This document shows, in pieces, positions 1-7,682 of a DNA stretch of 40,522 bases. The notes beneath the pieces are model-generated. The model was not told the origin of the DNA. It searched no databases and worked only from the letters and a program-made list of their open reading frames with translations. Source of the DNA: an uncultured Bryobacterales bacterium (GTDB lineage: Bacteria; Acidobacteriota; Terriglobia; Bryobacterales; UBA6623); contig OY282420.1 of the NCBI GenBank assembly GCA_958295955.1, forward strand, positions 109,714-150,235, written 5' to 3'. The translations under genes and the position numbers were made by a program. The first letter of the stretch is position 1; every line of letters starts with the position of its first letter.

Positions 1-2729
1 AACGCCTCGCCGAATGCCGCGGCGATCTTTTTCCCATCGTTTCCGGCAAGTTTCAACAGCCGCTCGGCAAACGCCCGCGCAGCCTCGACGAAAGTCGGGT
101 CGTTCAGAAGAACCAAAGACTGCAACGGCGTATTCGAAATCTCCCGTTGCGCGCTGCATTCTTCGCGCGGCGGCGCGTCGAACGCAGCCATCGAGGGATG
201 CAGGAACGTCCGTTGCCAGTGCGTGTACAGACCCCGCCGGTATTGGTTCTCGCCGTAGTCCGGCTCATAGATGCGCTTGGGAAAATTCAATTCGCGGTAG
301 TATCCCGCCGGCTGGTAGGGTTTTGCGCTGGGCCCGCCGACGCGCCGGTTCAACAAACCGCTCACCGCAAGCGCCGCATCGCGCACGAACTCCGCGTCGA
401 TGCGGGCGATCGTCTGCCGCCCGTGGAGCCGGTTGTAGGGGTCGGCCGCCAACAACTCCGCGCCGGGCTCGCCGGCGCGCCGATAGGCTTTGGACAGCAG
501 CATCGTGCGGATCAGGCGTTTCACGTCCCATCCGCCGTCCATGAACTCGACCGCCAGCCAGTCGAGCAGTTCCCGGTTGTCCGGAACTTCCCCCTGCGAC
601 CCCAAATCATCGAGCGTTGACGACAACCCGATGCCGAAAAACATGCGCCACAGCCGATTGACGAACACGCGGGCGGTCAGCGGGTTCTCTTTGTCCACGA
701 TCCAATTCGCCAGATCGAGCCGCGTCGCCCGCCGCCCCTCGGCGTCGATCTGCTTCAGGAAATGCGGGACGCCGGGCATGACGACTTCTCCCGAATCGTC
801 CATCCAGTTTCCGCGCGGCAGCACCCGCATTGTCCGCGGATCGGCGATCGTCTTCGTCACGAGGCAGGCGACGGCGGAATCGCTGATGCGCCGCACGCGC
901 CGCCGGAGCCGGCGTATCCGCCGCCAATTCGCATTCCCGTCGGTCAACTCGGCGTACGCTTCCTCTGATGCGGCAAGGGGAAAATCCGGAAACTCCGCGG
1001 AGGTCACGGCAACCCGCACTCTGCCGGGGATCAACCGAGCGCCGTTGGCATTGAACAGCAGGACGACTTCGAACCGTCCGCCTCGTTCGATGCGCACCGG
1101 CGACTCGGGCTCGAAGATCGCCGTATAACGTGCGCTCTCGGCGAAGCTTCCGCCCCAAGTCGTGTGGTTGTTGCCGTCGGCGGTTGCGGTCAGGCCGTCC
1201 CGCGGCGTTCCGGGCGCGGCTTCGAAGCCGGCGAGCTTCACCTTGCGGCCGTTCGCCCGGATCTCGAATTCGCTGAGCGCGAACTTGTCGAAACCCTTTG
1301 CCGGCAGCGCCTCGAGCAGCCAGCCGGTCAAGTCGGCGGGCGCGGAGAACGGACGCGAGCGCAAGCGCATCATGGCTTCACGCGGCTTTTTGGCTTTCTC
1401 CGTCAGGACGGTTTCGACGAATACGCCGCCGCGCCGCTGAATCTCGAGGTCGTACGCCTCGCAACCGTCGATATCGGGGTGCGCGCAATCGTCAATCGCC
1501 TCCGCCAACCAGTCGGCGCTCCACATCCCGGCCGTCTCGGCAGCATACTCTGCAAGCAGGCCGCGGTTCCGATCGTCGAGAGCGAGCCGGCCGTATCCTT
1601 CGGCCGTCAGCCGCTCGATCTCGCTTTCGAGTTTTCGAATTTCGGCCTGCGCATCGTCGGGCAACACGGCGACGCTGCTGCCGAAGCCGGCTTGCCCCTT
1701 GTACACTCCTTCTTCTTCGATGTCCGCGAAAAACGCTCCGAAGCGGTAAAAGTCTCGATGGGTGAACGGATCGAACTTGTGGTCGTGGCACTCCGCGCAG
1801 CCGAGCGTCGAACCCAGCCACACCGTCGAGGTCGTCCGAATGCGATCCGAGGCGTATTTCGCCAAGTACTCTTTGGGCTGCGAGCCGCCTTCGGCCGTCA
1901 TGCGGTTGAGCCGGTTGTAGGCGCCGGCTACAAGGCGCCGCTCGCTGCGCCCGGGCAGCAGATCCCCGGCCAGTTGCTCGCGCGTAAATTCATCGAACGG
2001 CTTGTTCTCATTGAATGCGCGAATGACGTAATCCCGATAAGGCGACATCGAAACTTCAACGTCGCTGTGGTAGCCGACCGAGTCGGCGTAGCGCACGAGG
2101 TCCAGCCAATAAACCGCCATGCGTTCGCCGAATTGCGCGGAGGCCAAGTAGGCGTCGACCAGCCGCTCGTAGGCATCGGGGCGCGCATCGTCGATGAAGC
2201 TCCGCACCGTCCGCCAATCCGCGGGCAGCCCGGTAAGATCGAAGCTCAACCGGCGCGCCAGGGTGCGGCGGTCGGCATCGGGCGCCGCCGCCAGGCCCTT
2301 CTCGCGCAGACGCTTGTCGATCAGCGCGTCGATTGCGCCGGGTCCGCTCAGCGCAGCGGAGCGCTGCGGCGGGATGTACGACCAGTGCGGCTCGTACTCC
2401 GCGCCCTGCGCGATCCAATCCGTCAACAGTTTTTTCTGCTCGGCGCTCAGGCTCTTGTTCGCCTGCGGCGGAGGCATGCGCAGCGCCTCATGCGCATGAT
2501 TCACCCGCGCCGCCAGCTTGGCGGGAGCGTCCCCGACCGGAGCGAGCACGCCTCTCGCCGCGGCATCTTCCCGCCGGTCGAGCCTCAGGTCCGCTTGGCG
2601 GGCGTTGCTGTCGGGGCCGTGGCAGGCAAAGCAGTTCTCCGCAAGGATGGGTCTGATGTCGCGGTTGAAGCGAATCTCGGCCCCCGCGGCGAGCAGCGGC
2701 GCCGCGAGCAAAACGAGCGACAGACGCAT
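1..2729 (-). CDS. PSD1-type cytochrome-like protein (PSCyt1-DUF1549-DUF1553), C-terminus beyond the window
   Basis: Reading the minus strand from ATG at 2729 gives about 909 uninterrupted codons running off the left edge, so the last part is missing. Residues 1-17 form a signal peptide. A haem-c motif Cys33-Phe-Ala-Cys36-His37 followed by Gly-Pro-Asp is the PSCyt1 domain. A second CxxCH-like motif, Cys311-Ala-Glu-Cys314-His315 followed by DHKFDP, is characteristic of DUF1549. Near the left edge the frame reads RGLYTHWQRTFLHPSMA and SNTPLQSLVLLND, which are DUF1553 hallmarks. The family is abundant in Planctomycetes and some Acidobacteriota. Its reaction is not established, though a secreted haem-binding role in polymer or sulfatase-linked catabolism is often suggested. 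It is divergent from the HAD gene; the DUF1501 gene that usually accompanies it lies beyond that gene. There is no obvious ribosome binding site, and a TACATT hexamer only 9 nt upstream suggests a nearly leaderless message. Confidence 0.9.
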   Translation of the reverse strand, partial: MRLSLVLLAAPLLAAGAEIRFNRDIRPILAENCFACHGPDSNARQADLRLDRREDAAARGVLAPVGDAPAKLAARVNHAHEALRMPPPQANKSLSAEQKKLLTDWIAQGAEYEPHWSYIPPQRSAALSGPGAIDALIDKRLREKGLAAAPDADRRTLARRLSFDLTGLPADWRTVRSFIDDARPDAYERLVDAYLASAQFGERMAVYWLDLVRYADSVGYHSDVEVSMSPYRDYVIRAFNENKPFDEFTREQLAGDLLPGRSERRLVAGAYNRLNRMTAEGGSQPKEYLAKYASDRIRTTSTVWLGSTLGCAECHDHKFDPFTHRDFYRFGAFFADIEEEGVYKGQAGFGSSVAVLPDDAQAEIRKLESEIERLTAEGYGRLALDDRNRGLLAEYAAETAGMWSADWLAEAIDDCAHPDIDGCEAYDLEIQRRGGVFVETVLTEKAKKPREAMMRLRSRPFSAPADLTGWLLEALPAKGFDKFALSEFEIRANGRKVKLAGFEAAPGTPRDGLTATADGNNHTTWGGSFAESARYTAIFEPESPVRIERGGRFEVVLLFNANGARLIPGRVRVAVTSAEFPDFPLAASEEAYAELTDGNANWRRIRRLRRRVRRISDSAVACLVTKTIADPRTMRVLPRGNWMDDSGEVVMPGVPHFLKQIDAEGRRATRLDLANWIVDKENPLTARVFVNRLWRMFFGIGLSSTLDDLGSQGEVPDNRELLDWLAVEFMDGGWDVKRLIRTMLLSKAYRRAGEPGAELLAADPYNRLHGRQTIARIDAEFVRDAALAVSGLLNRRVGGPSAKPYQPAGYYRELNFPKRIYEPDYGENQYRRGLYTHWQRTFLHPSMAAFDAPPREECSAQREISNTPLQSLVLLNDPTFVEAARAFAERLLKLAGNDGKKIAAAFGEA

Positions 2730-2738
2730 TTCAACCGT

Positions 2739-2744
2739 AATGTA
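2739..2744 (-). promoter_or_regulatory. Candidate -10 hexamer for the PSD1 gene
   Basis: The minus strand reads TACATT, ending 9 nt before the ATG at 2729. No convincing -35 is visible. If used, the transcript would be leaderless or nearly so, which would fit the missing Shine-Dalgarno sequence. Confidence 0.3.
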
Positions 2745-2797
2745 GCGACTCGACAGCCTTACGGTCAATGCGCAGCCGCCCCGACCGGCGCATCGGC

Positions 2798-2803
2798 TAC
2801 AAT
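2798..2803 (+). promoter_or_regulatory. Candidate -10 hexamer for the HAD gene
   Basis: TACAAT lies 14 nt before the ATG at 2818 in the short divergent spacer. No matching -35 is visible. Transcription would start only a few bases ahead of the start codon. Confidence 0.35.
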
Positions 2804-2817
2804 TAAATCCTCTCCGC

Positions 2818-3633
2818 ATGCGCCTGCAGAATGCGCCGCCGGCCCGTTTATCCTCCACTGGGGCAAGATTCACGCGCCGGGTTTTTATGGCCTCCCTGCC
2901 GGCAGCCGCCGCAATGTCCGAAGCCGCCGTCAGCGAAGTCAAAGCGCTTACGTTCGACGTATTCGGCACCGTCGTCGACTGGCGCGCGACCGTCGTCCGC
3001 GAGGGCAGGGAACTGGGGCGGTCGAAGGGCATCGCCATTGACTGGGCCGCCTTCGCCGACGCTTGGCGCGATGGCTACGGCCCGGCGATGCACCGCGTCC
3101 GCACCGGCAGTCTCGGCTGGAAAACGATTGACGAACTGCACCGCATGATCCTCGACGAGTTGTTGGCGCGGTTTCAAGTCGAAGCTCTCTCCGAGCCTGA
3201 AATCGACCGTTTCAACCGTGTCTGGCATCGTCTCGACCCGTGGCCCGACGCCGTCGCGGGACTGACGCGCCTGAAGCGAAAATTCATCGTCGCTTCTCTG
3301 TCCAACGGCAATGTGGCCTTGCTGGTCAACATGGCCAAGCATGCCGGGCTGCCCTGGGACGCGGTATTGTCTTCCGAGTTGGCCGGGCGCTACAAACCGG
3401 ACCGGGAGGTCTATCGCAAAGCCGCCGATTTGCTGGGTCTCGAGCCGCGCCAGGTCATGATGGTCGCGGCCCACAAGGGCGATCTGCGGGCGGCTGCTTC
3501 CGTCGGCTTCAAAACGGGCTTTGTCCCGCGCCCGCAAGAACGCCCCAACCGAGATATCGACCTCGCTTTCGACGACGCGTTCGATCTCAACGCGGTCGAT
3601 TTTCTCGATCTGGCCGAAAAATTGGGAGCGTAA
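2818..3633 (+). CDS. HAD-superfamily type II haloacid dehalogenase-like hydrolase with a Tat-type leader
   Basis: This 271-residue protein has the HAD fold of L-2-haloacid dehalogenases. The nucleophile motif is LTFDVFGTVVDW (Asp47), followed by SLSNGN (Ser162-Asn163), the lysine motif GRYKPD (Lys193), and AAHKGDLRAA, where dehalogenases usually have AAHNWDLxGA. Known members displace halide from 2-haloacids through an aspartyl ester. The changed fourth motif means a phosphatase or another substrate is possible. Residues 18-32 (TRRVFMASLPAAAAM) look like a short Tat signal, which would make this an exported enzyme. If that is wrong, Met33 at 2914 would give a cytosolic protein of normal length. 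It is transcribed away from the PSD1 gene and ahead of DUF1501. Confidence 0.85.
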   Translation: MRLQNAPPARLSSTGARFTRRVFMASLPAAAAMSEAAVSEVKALTFDVFGTVVDWRATVVREGRELGRSKGIAIDWAAFADAWRDGYGPAMHRVRTGSLGWKTIDELHRMILDELLARFQVEALSEPEIDRFNRVWHRLDPWPDAVAGLTRLKRKFIVASLSNGNVALLVNMAKHAGLPWDAVLSSELAGRYKPDREVYRKAADLLGLEPRQVMMVAAHKGDLRAAASVGFKTGFVPRPQERPNRDIDLAFDDAFDLNAVDFLDLAEKLGA

Positions 3634-3684
3634 CCGCGCCCGCGCCGTTGCTGTATTCTGTATAGGGAAAGCTGTAATCGCGTC

Positions 3685-5094
3685 ATGACGCCCACCGTTG
3701 CTTACAATCGCAGAGATCTATTGAAGGCGCTCGGCGGAGGAATCGCCAATCTGGGACTGGCCTCCGTGCTCGCCGGCGACCGCGCGCTCGGCGCTTCGGG
3801 CGGCGGCTCGGCCTCCCCTCATTTCGAGCCGAAAGCCAAGAGCATCATCTCGATTTTCTGCTACGGGGGGCCGAGCCAAGTCGATACGTTCGATCCCAAG
3901 CCCGATCTGGAAAAGTACGCCGGCAAGGCGATGACCGGCGTCGGCGACTTTACGGTCTCGCAGGGCAACCCCGGCGGCCTGATGCCTTCGCCCTGGAAAT
4001 TCAAGCGGTACGGCGAGAGCGGCCTCCCGGTCTCAGAGCTTTTCCCTAATGTCGCCAGGCACGTTGACGACCTGGCGGTTATCCGCTCGATGTACGCCGT
4101 CTCGAACGACCACGGCCCCGCGCTCTATCAGATGAACACGGGCACGGTTCTGGCCGGGCATCCCAGCATGGGCAGTTGGTTGACCTACGGCCTCGGTTCC
4201 GAGAACGAAAACCTGCCCGGATACATCGTTTTCACCGACCACCGCGGCGGCCCCATCAACGGCCAGCCCAACTGGGGCGCGGGATTCATGCCGGCGGCGT
4301 TCCAGGGAACGCAATTCCGCTCGACCGGCGAGCCCATCGTCGACCTGAACCCGCCGAAGGAAATGAGCCGCGAGCGCCAGCGCAGATGGCTCGACCTGCT
4401 GCAAAAATTCAACCGCGAGAACCTGCAGCGGAATCCCGAGGACAACGAGCTTTCGGCGCGCATTCAATCCTACGAGCTGGCCTACCGCATGCAGATTCAC
4501 GCCACCGAGGCGATCGACATCGCCAAAGAGAGCGCAGCGACCCGCAAGCTATACGGCCTGGACGACGAGCGCACCCAATACTTCGGACGCCAAGCGCTGA
4601 TGGCCCGCCGCCTGGTCGAGCGCGGCGTGCGCATGGTGCAACTCTACTCCGGCGGCGGCAACCACGAACCGACCTGGGATCAGCACTGGTCGCTCAAGTA
4701 TTTCCATACGATGCATGCGGGCGAGACGGACGGCCCCATCGCCGGGCTGATTGCCGACCTCAAGCAGCGCGGCCTTTTCGACGAGACGCTGATCGTCTGG
4801 CACGGCGAGTTCGGACGCATGCCGATCAGTCAGCGCCTGGACGGCCGCGACCACAACCCCGACGGGTTCACCGTCTGGCTGGCCGGCGGCGGAGTCAAGG
4901 GCGGAACCGTGGTCGGCGCGACCGACCGGTTCGGATACCGGGCGGTTGAGAACCGCAAGTCGGTTTACGACCTGCACGCGACGATCCTGCACTTGATGGG
5001 CATCGACCACGAACGGTTGACCTATCATCACAGCGGGCGCGACATGCGCCTCACCGACGTTCACGGAAATCTGATCCGCGAAGTCCTGGCGTAA
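3685..5094 (+). CDS. DUF1501 family protein, Tat-exported
   Basis: The 469-residue product begins with a twin-arginine leader (YNRRDLLKALGGG, Arg9-Arg10) and a hydrophobic stretch to about residue 32. The mature part has the DUF1501 pattern: SIFCYGGPSQVDTFDPKP, NDHGPALYQMNTG, GNHEPTWDQHWS, and near the end LIVWHGEFGRMP followed by DGRDHNPDGFTVWLAGGGVKGG. The fold is related to alkaline phosphatase and sulfatase, but these proteins lack the formylglycine CxPxR signature and have no proven reaction. They normally occur with DUF1549/DUF1553 (PSD1) proteins, as here. The SYLF gene follows 18 bp downstream and may be cotranscribed. Confidence 0.92.
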   Translation: MTPTVAYNRRDLLKALGGGIANLGLASVLAGDRALGASGGGSASPHFEPKAKSIISIFCYGGPSQVDTFDPKPDLEKYAGKAMTGVGDFTVSQGNPGGLMPSPWKFKRYGESGLPVSELFPNVARHVDDLAVIRSMYAVSNDHGPALYQMNTGTVLAGHPSMGSWLTYGLGSENENLPGYIVFTDHRGGPINGQPNWGAGFMPAAFQGTQFRSTGEPIVDLNPPKEMSRERQRRWLDLLQKFNRENLQRNPEDNELSARIQSYELAYRMQIHATEAIDIAKESAATRKLYGLDDERTQYFGRQALMARRLVERGVRMVQLYSGGGNHEPTWDQHWSLKYFHTMHAGETDGPIAGLIADLKQRGLFDETLIVWHGEFGRMPISQRLDGRDHNPDGFTVWLAGGGVKGGTVVGATDRFGYRAVENRKSVYDLHATILHLMGIDHERLTYHHSGRDMRLTDVHGNLIREVLA

Positions 5095-5112
5095 CCGGAA
5101 AAGGATCCTATC

Positions 5113-5787
5113 ATGCGCTTCCATTCGATTCTGCTGCTCCTTACCCTGTGCTTCCCCATGCTTGCCGCCAACAAGGCCGTAGAACGCACTTGGCGCGCCG
5201 CCGAAGTGCTGGACGAAATCATGGGCATCAAGGAACAGTCCATACCGCTGGACATCCTGGGAAAAGCCCACTGCGTCGCGATCATCCCCGGGGTCAAAAA
5301 ATTGGGCTTCGGGTTCGGGGGCAAATACGGAAAAGGCGTCTTGACCTGCCGCGCTCCCGACAAAAAGGGCTGGACCGGCCCGTCGACCGTGCGCATCGAA
5401 GGCGGGAGCTTCGGCCTGCAAATCGGCGGCAGCTCCACCGACTACGTGCTGCTCGTGCTGAACGAGAAGGGCAAGCGGAAGCTCATCTCCAGCAAGTTTA
5501 CCTTGGGCGCCGACGCGGCCGTTGCCGCCGGTCCCGTGGGCCGCTCGGCTCAAGCACAGACCGACGCGCAACTGAGCGCCGAGATCCTGGCCTATTCCCG
5601 TTCGCGCGGCGTTTTCGCCGGAGTGTCTCTCGAAGGCGCAACGCTGCGGCCGGACAAGGCCGACAATCGAGACATCTACGGCAAGCCGGTAACGCCTGCG
5701 GAGATACTCAACGGCGACGTCGCCGCCCCCGATCCGGTGCGGGTATTGATCGACAAGCTGACCAAGTACTCCGCGTTCGAGCACTAG
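5113..5787 (+). CDS. SYLF (Ysc84/DUF500) lipid-binding domain protein, secreted
   Basis: A signal peptide (about residues 1-19, MRFHSILLLLTLCFPMLAA) is followed by one SYLF domain across most of the 224 residues. The recognisable parts are HCVAIIPGVKKLGFGFGGKYGKG, a WTGPSTVRIEGGSFGLQIGG block, and a C-terminal AEILAYSRSRGVFAGVSLEGA segment. Eukaryotic SYLF proteins bind phosphoinositides and actin; bacterial ones are exported and poorly characterised, probably membrane-associated. An AAGGA Shine-Dalgarno 8-9 nt before the ATG supports this start. The gene is 18 bp after DUF1501 and just before the DUF1080 gene. Confidence 0.9.
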   Translation: MRFHSILLLLTLCFPMLAANKAVERTWRAAEVLDEIMGIKEQSIPLDILGKAHCVAIIPGVKKLGFGFGGKYGKGVLTCRAPDKKGWTGPSTVRIEGGSFGLQIGGSSTDYVLLVLNEKGKRKLISSKFTLGADAAVAAGPVGRSAQAQTDAQLSAEILAYSRSRGVFAGVSLEGATLRPDKADNRDIYGKPVTPAEILNGDVAAPDPVRVLIDKLTKYSAFEH

Positions 5788-5810
5788 GAAACACGCCGTT
5801 GCATAGGGCG

Positions 5811-6485
5811 ATGCTCCGGGTTTTGATTCTTCTGCCGGCGGCATTGGCGATCGCCGGCGGCGGCGCTCACAACGTTCTCACTCCCGGCGAGCGGCGTCAA
5901 GGCTTCGAGTTGCTTTTCAACGGACGCGATCTCGCGGGCTGGGAAGGCGACCCCGCGATGTGGTTCGTCGAAAACGGCAAGATCGTCGGCTCGACGGACG
6001 GCGCCCCGCTGACAACGAACTCCTTTCTGATCTCGCAACAGGAGTACTCGGATTTCGAACTCGACTTCGACGTCAAGCTGCGCAACGGCAACAGCGGCGT
6101 CCAATTCCGCAGCGAACGCTTGCCCGACGGGGTCGTTCGCGGCTACCAGGCCGACATCGCCGAGGGCAAGGGCTGGGGCAGCCTGCACGGCGAAAGATTG
6201 CCGGGCGGCCTGATCATGGACGGTTGGCAAGGCAAGGCGGAGCATCTGGTGCGCCCCGGCTGGAACCACGTCTCCATCTATTGCCGCGGCCATCATATCC
6301 GCATCGCGGTCAACGGACGGGTGATGACGGACGTCCGCAACCCGGGAGCGCTGCGCGGCGTTTTCGCTCTCCAACTCCACCGCGGGCCGCCCATGCGCGT
6401 CGAGTACCGCAATCTGAAGCTGCGCCGGCGGCCGGCGAGCGAACGCCCCGAAGCGGGCGCCGAGCGCAGCGTCCCGTCTCCGTAA
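5811..6485 (+). CDS. DUF1080 (3-keto-disaccharide hydrolase) domain protein, secreted
   Basis: A signal peptide (MLRVLILLPAALAIAGG) precedes a single DUF1080 domain with a jelly-roll, concanavalin-like fold. Typical motifs are FELLFNGRDLAGWEG, MWFVENGKIVGS, FELDFDVKLRNGNSGVQFRS, GLIMDGWQGKAEH, GWNHVSIYCRGHHIRIAVNG, and a final GVFALQLHRGPPMRVEYRNLKL. Family members include 3-keto-glycoside hydrolases acting on oxidised disaccharides. The tail after about residue 205 is short, polar and variable. The ATG at 5811 is used here, but AGGA at 5786-5789 sits at ideal distance from an in-frame TTG at 5799, which would add four residues. It probably belongs with the preceding SYLF gene. Confidence 0.9.
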   Translation: MLRVLILLPAALAIAGGGAHNVLTPGERRQGFELLFNGRDLAGWEGDPAMWFVENGKIVGSTDGAPLTTNSFLISQQEYSDFELDFDVKLRNGNSGVQFRSERLPDGVVRGYQADIAEGKGWGSLHGERLPGGLIMDGWQGKAEHLVRPGWNHVSIYCRGHHIRIAVNGRVMTDVRNPGALRGVFALQLHRGPPMRVEYRNLKLRRRPASERPEAGAERSVPSP

Positions 6486-6505
6486 TTTCTTACAAGTTTT
6501 CCCTA

Positions 6506-6615
6506 TTCCAGGTTGTTCGTTCCCCGGCTTCTAGTCGAGAGCGTAGCCCGGGACATGGCCGGGAACCCGCGCCGTCTGGAACCCTGCTTTAAGCACCGGG
6601 GAAACATCCACCCCG
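6506..6615 (+). other. Hairpin-rich spacer: possible structured RNA or interspersed palindromic repeat
   Basis: This spacer lies between the convergent DUF1080 and AT-rich genes. GTTCCCCGGC (6519-6528) pairs with GCCGGGAAC (6558-6566) with one bulge. An outer TTCCAG (6506-6511) pairs with CTGGAA (6576-6581), giving a long interrupted hairpin. A second stem, CGGGG (6597-6601) with CCCCG (6611-6615), closes a 9-nt loop. The stretch CTTTAAGCAC...AAACATCCACC loosely recalls the 3' half of 6S RNA, but both ends of such an RNA would fall inside coding sequence. A dispersed repeat or part of a terminator region is equally plausible. The strand is unknown. Confidence 0.25.
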
Positions 6616-7446
6616 TTAGTCCCAAAATGAAGGAACGGCTTTAAGAAATGGTTGCAACCAATAGGTTTCCCATAATCTTGTGAAATTTATGCTTATGAAG
6701 TTGCGGCTTTCCCATCTCACCTTGTAGTCAACTTCATTCCTTAAACGGGTGCCGTAAACCCTGCCCATTTCTTCATTACCGAAACGGTCTGTTAAAGGCA
6801 TGTGAGCTTCAATTGTAACTGCCCTAATTGGAATTCCGGAAGTATAGATCGCTTTGTATCCTTTTATCATATCCATTTCTATTCCTGCCCGAATCATTTT
6901 ATGTGTGAAGCTATCTTTTCCTTTGAATACTATATCTACAGCCCATTGATGATCCTCAACTAGATTAGAATTCTCATCATAATTTACTGTTTCTAGGTCA
7001 ATTGAAATAATGTTCACAAATGAATCACCAATAATTTCTCTGAGTTTCTTTTCTTCTTCAGATTGAGAAATTTTATCTGGTTGTTGTTCCTCTCCTGTCT
7101 TCTGCGCGGAAGTTTCCTCAGAGATAGAATCAACGACATTTTCTTCAATCATTGGTTTTGCAGTAGACGATGTCTGCTCTGAATCTATTTTACTGATTGA
7201 AGCCCCAATAAGTAAAAGCACAAAAATAGAAAATCCACGGATCCACATCGGGATATCAATACCGGTCAATCCGTAAACTTTCTCTCGGACCGGAGGGATC
7301 AGAAGTCCGGAAATCGTGAAGAAAGCAATGCTCGAAACAGGAGCGCCCCCAGAAATTTCCGTCATCCCTCCAAGGGCGAAGAAACCCCCAAAAACCCACC
7401 CCAAAATCGAAGCCCACTTAGGTATCGGTTTCATTGTGCGTTGCAT
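6616..7446 (-). CDS. AT-rich orphan membrane protein of unknown function
   Basis: A 276-residue protein in a stretch visibly richer in A and T than everything around it, with codons such as AAA, GAA, ATT and TCA unlike its neighbours. Three hydrophobic segments (about residues 11-30, 36-52 and 67-85) are followed by an acidic, Ser/Gln-rich linker (about 88-132) and a soluble C-terminal domain (about 135-276) containing HMPLTDRFGNEEMGRV and a Trp-rich end. The N-terminal part resembles small membrane modules of the KWxxxLGWxFGxxF type found at the start of unrelated bacterial proteins. No function can be assigned. The start at 7446 is chosen for the GGAAGAGG ribosome site before it; the frame stays open to 7515. 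Base composition suggests horizontal transfer. Confidence 0.7.
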   Translation of the reverse strand: MQRTMKPIPKWASILGWVFGGFFALGGMTEISGGAPVSSIAFFTISGLLIPPVREKVYGLTGIDIPMWIRGFSIFVLLLIGASISKIDSEQTSSTAKPMIEENVVDSISEETSAQKTGEEQQPDKISQSEEEKKLREIIGDSFVNIISIDLETVNYDENSNLVEDHQWAVDIVFKGKDSFTHKMIRAGIEMDMIKGYKAIYTSGIPIRAVTIEAHMPLTDRFGNEEMGRVYGTRLRNEVDYKVRWESRNFISINFTRLWETYWLQPFLKAVPSFWD

Positions 7447-7515
7447 ATCGCCTCTTCCCTTTCCGGTCCGGCCATAGGCGCAGGACCTTGCCGTATTCGG
7501 CAGGAGACCCGACAA

Positions 7516-7592
7516 AACGGGAATTCAAACGAACACGGCGCTCATGATTATCCTGGTTGCCGAAACAGTCTGTCAAGGCACTGAACCGGGAG
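7516..7592 (-). pseudogene. Possible relic of a second copy of the AT-rich gene's C-terminal domain
   Basis: On the minus strand this stretch reads ALTDCFGNQDNHERRVRLNS, resembling the PLTDRFGNEEMGRV segment of the neighbouring gene. At DNA level CCTTGACAGACTGTTTCGGCAA parallels CCTTTAACAGACCGTTTCGGTAA in the intact gene (around 6777-6800). The rest of the domain is not recognisable, and the fragment lies between the start of the AT-rich gene and that of the symporter. The match is short and could be chance. Confidence 0.3.
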
Positions 7593-7682
7593 GTTGCAAA
7601 AAATTCTAAACCCGTATCGGGCAAGAAACCGCGGCGGTTGCCGGCCGCCGAACGTGGCGGCCCGCCCGGTAACCCGCAGCCC

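Noticed and set aside
1164..3041. 625-codon open frame on the plus strand
   Set aside because: It is antisense to the PSD1 gene, whose haem motifs, DUF1549 and DUF1553 blocks read through the same DNA on the minus strand. Long empty frames are common in GC-rich DNA.
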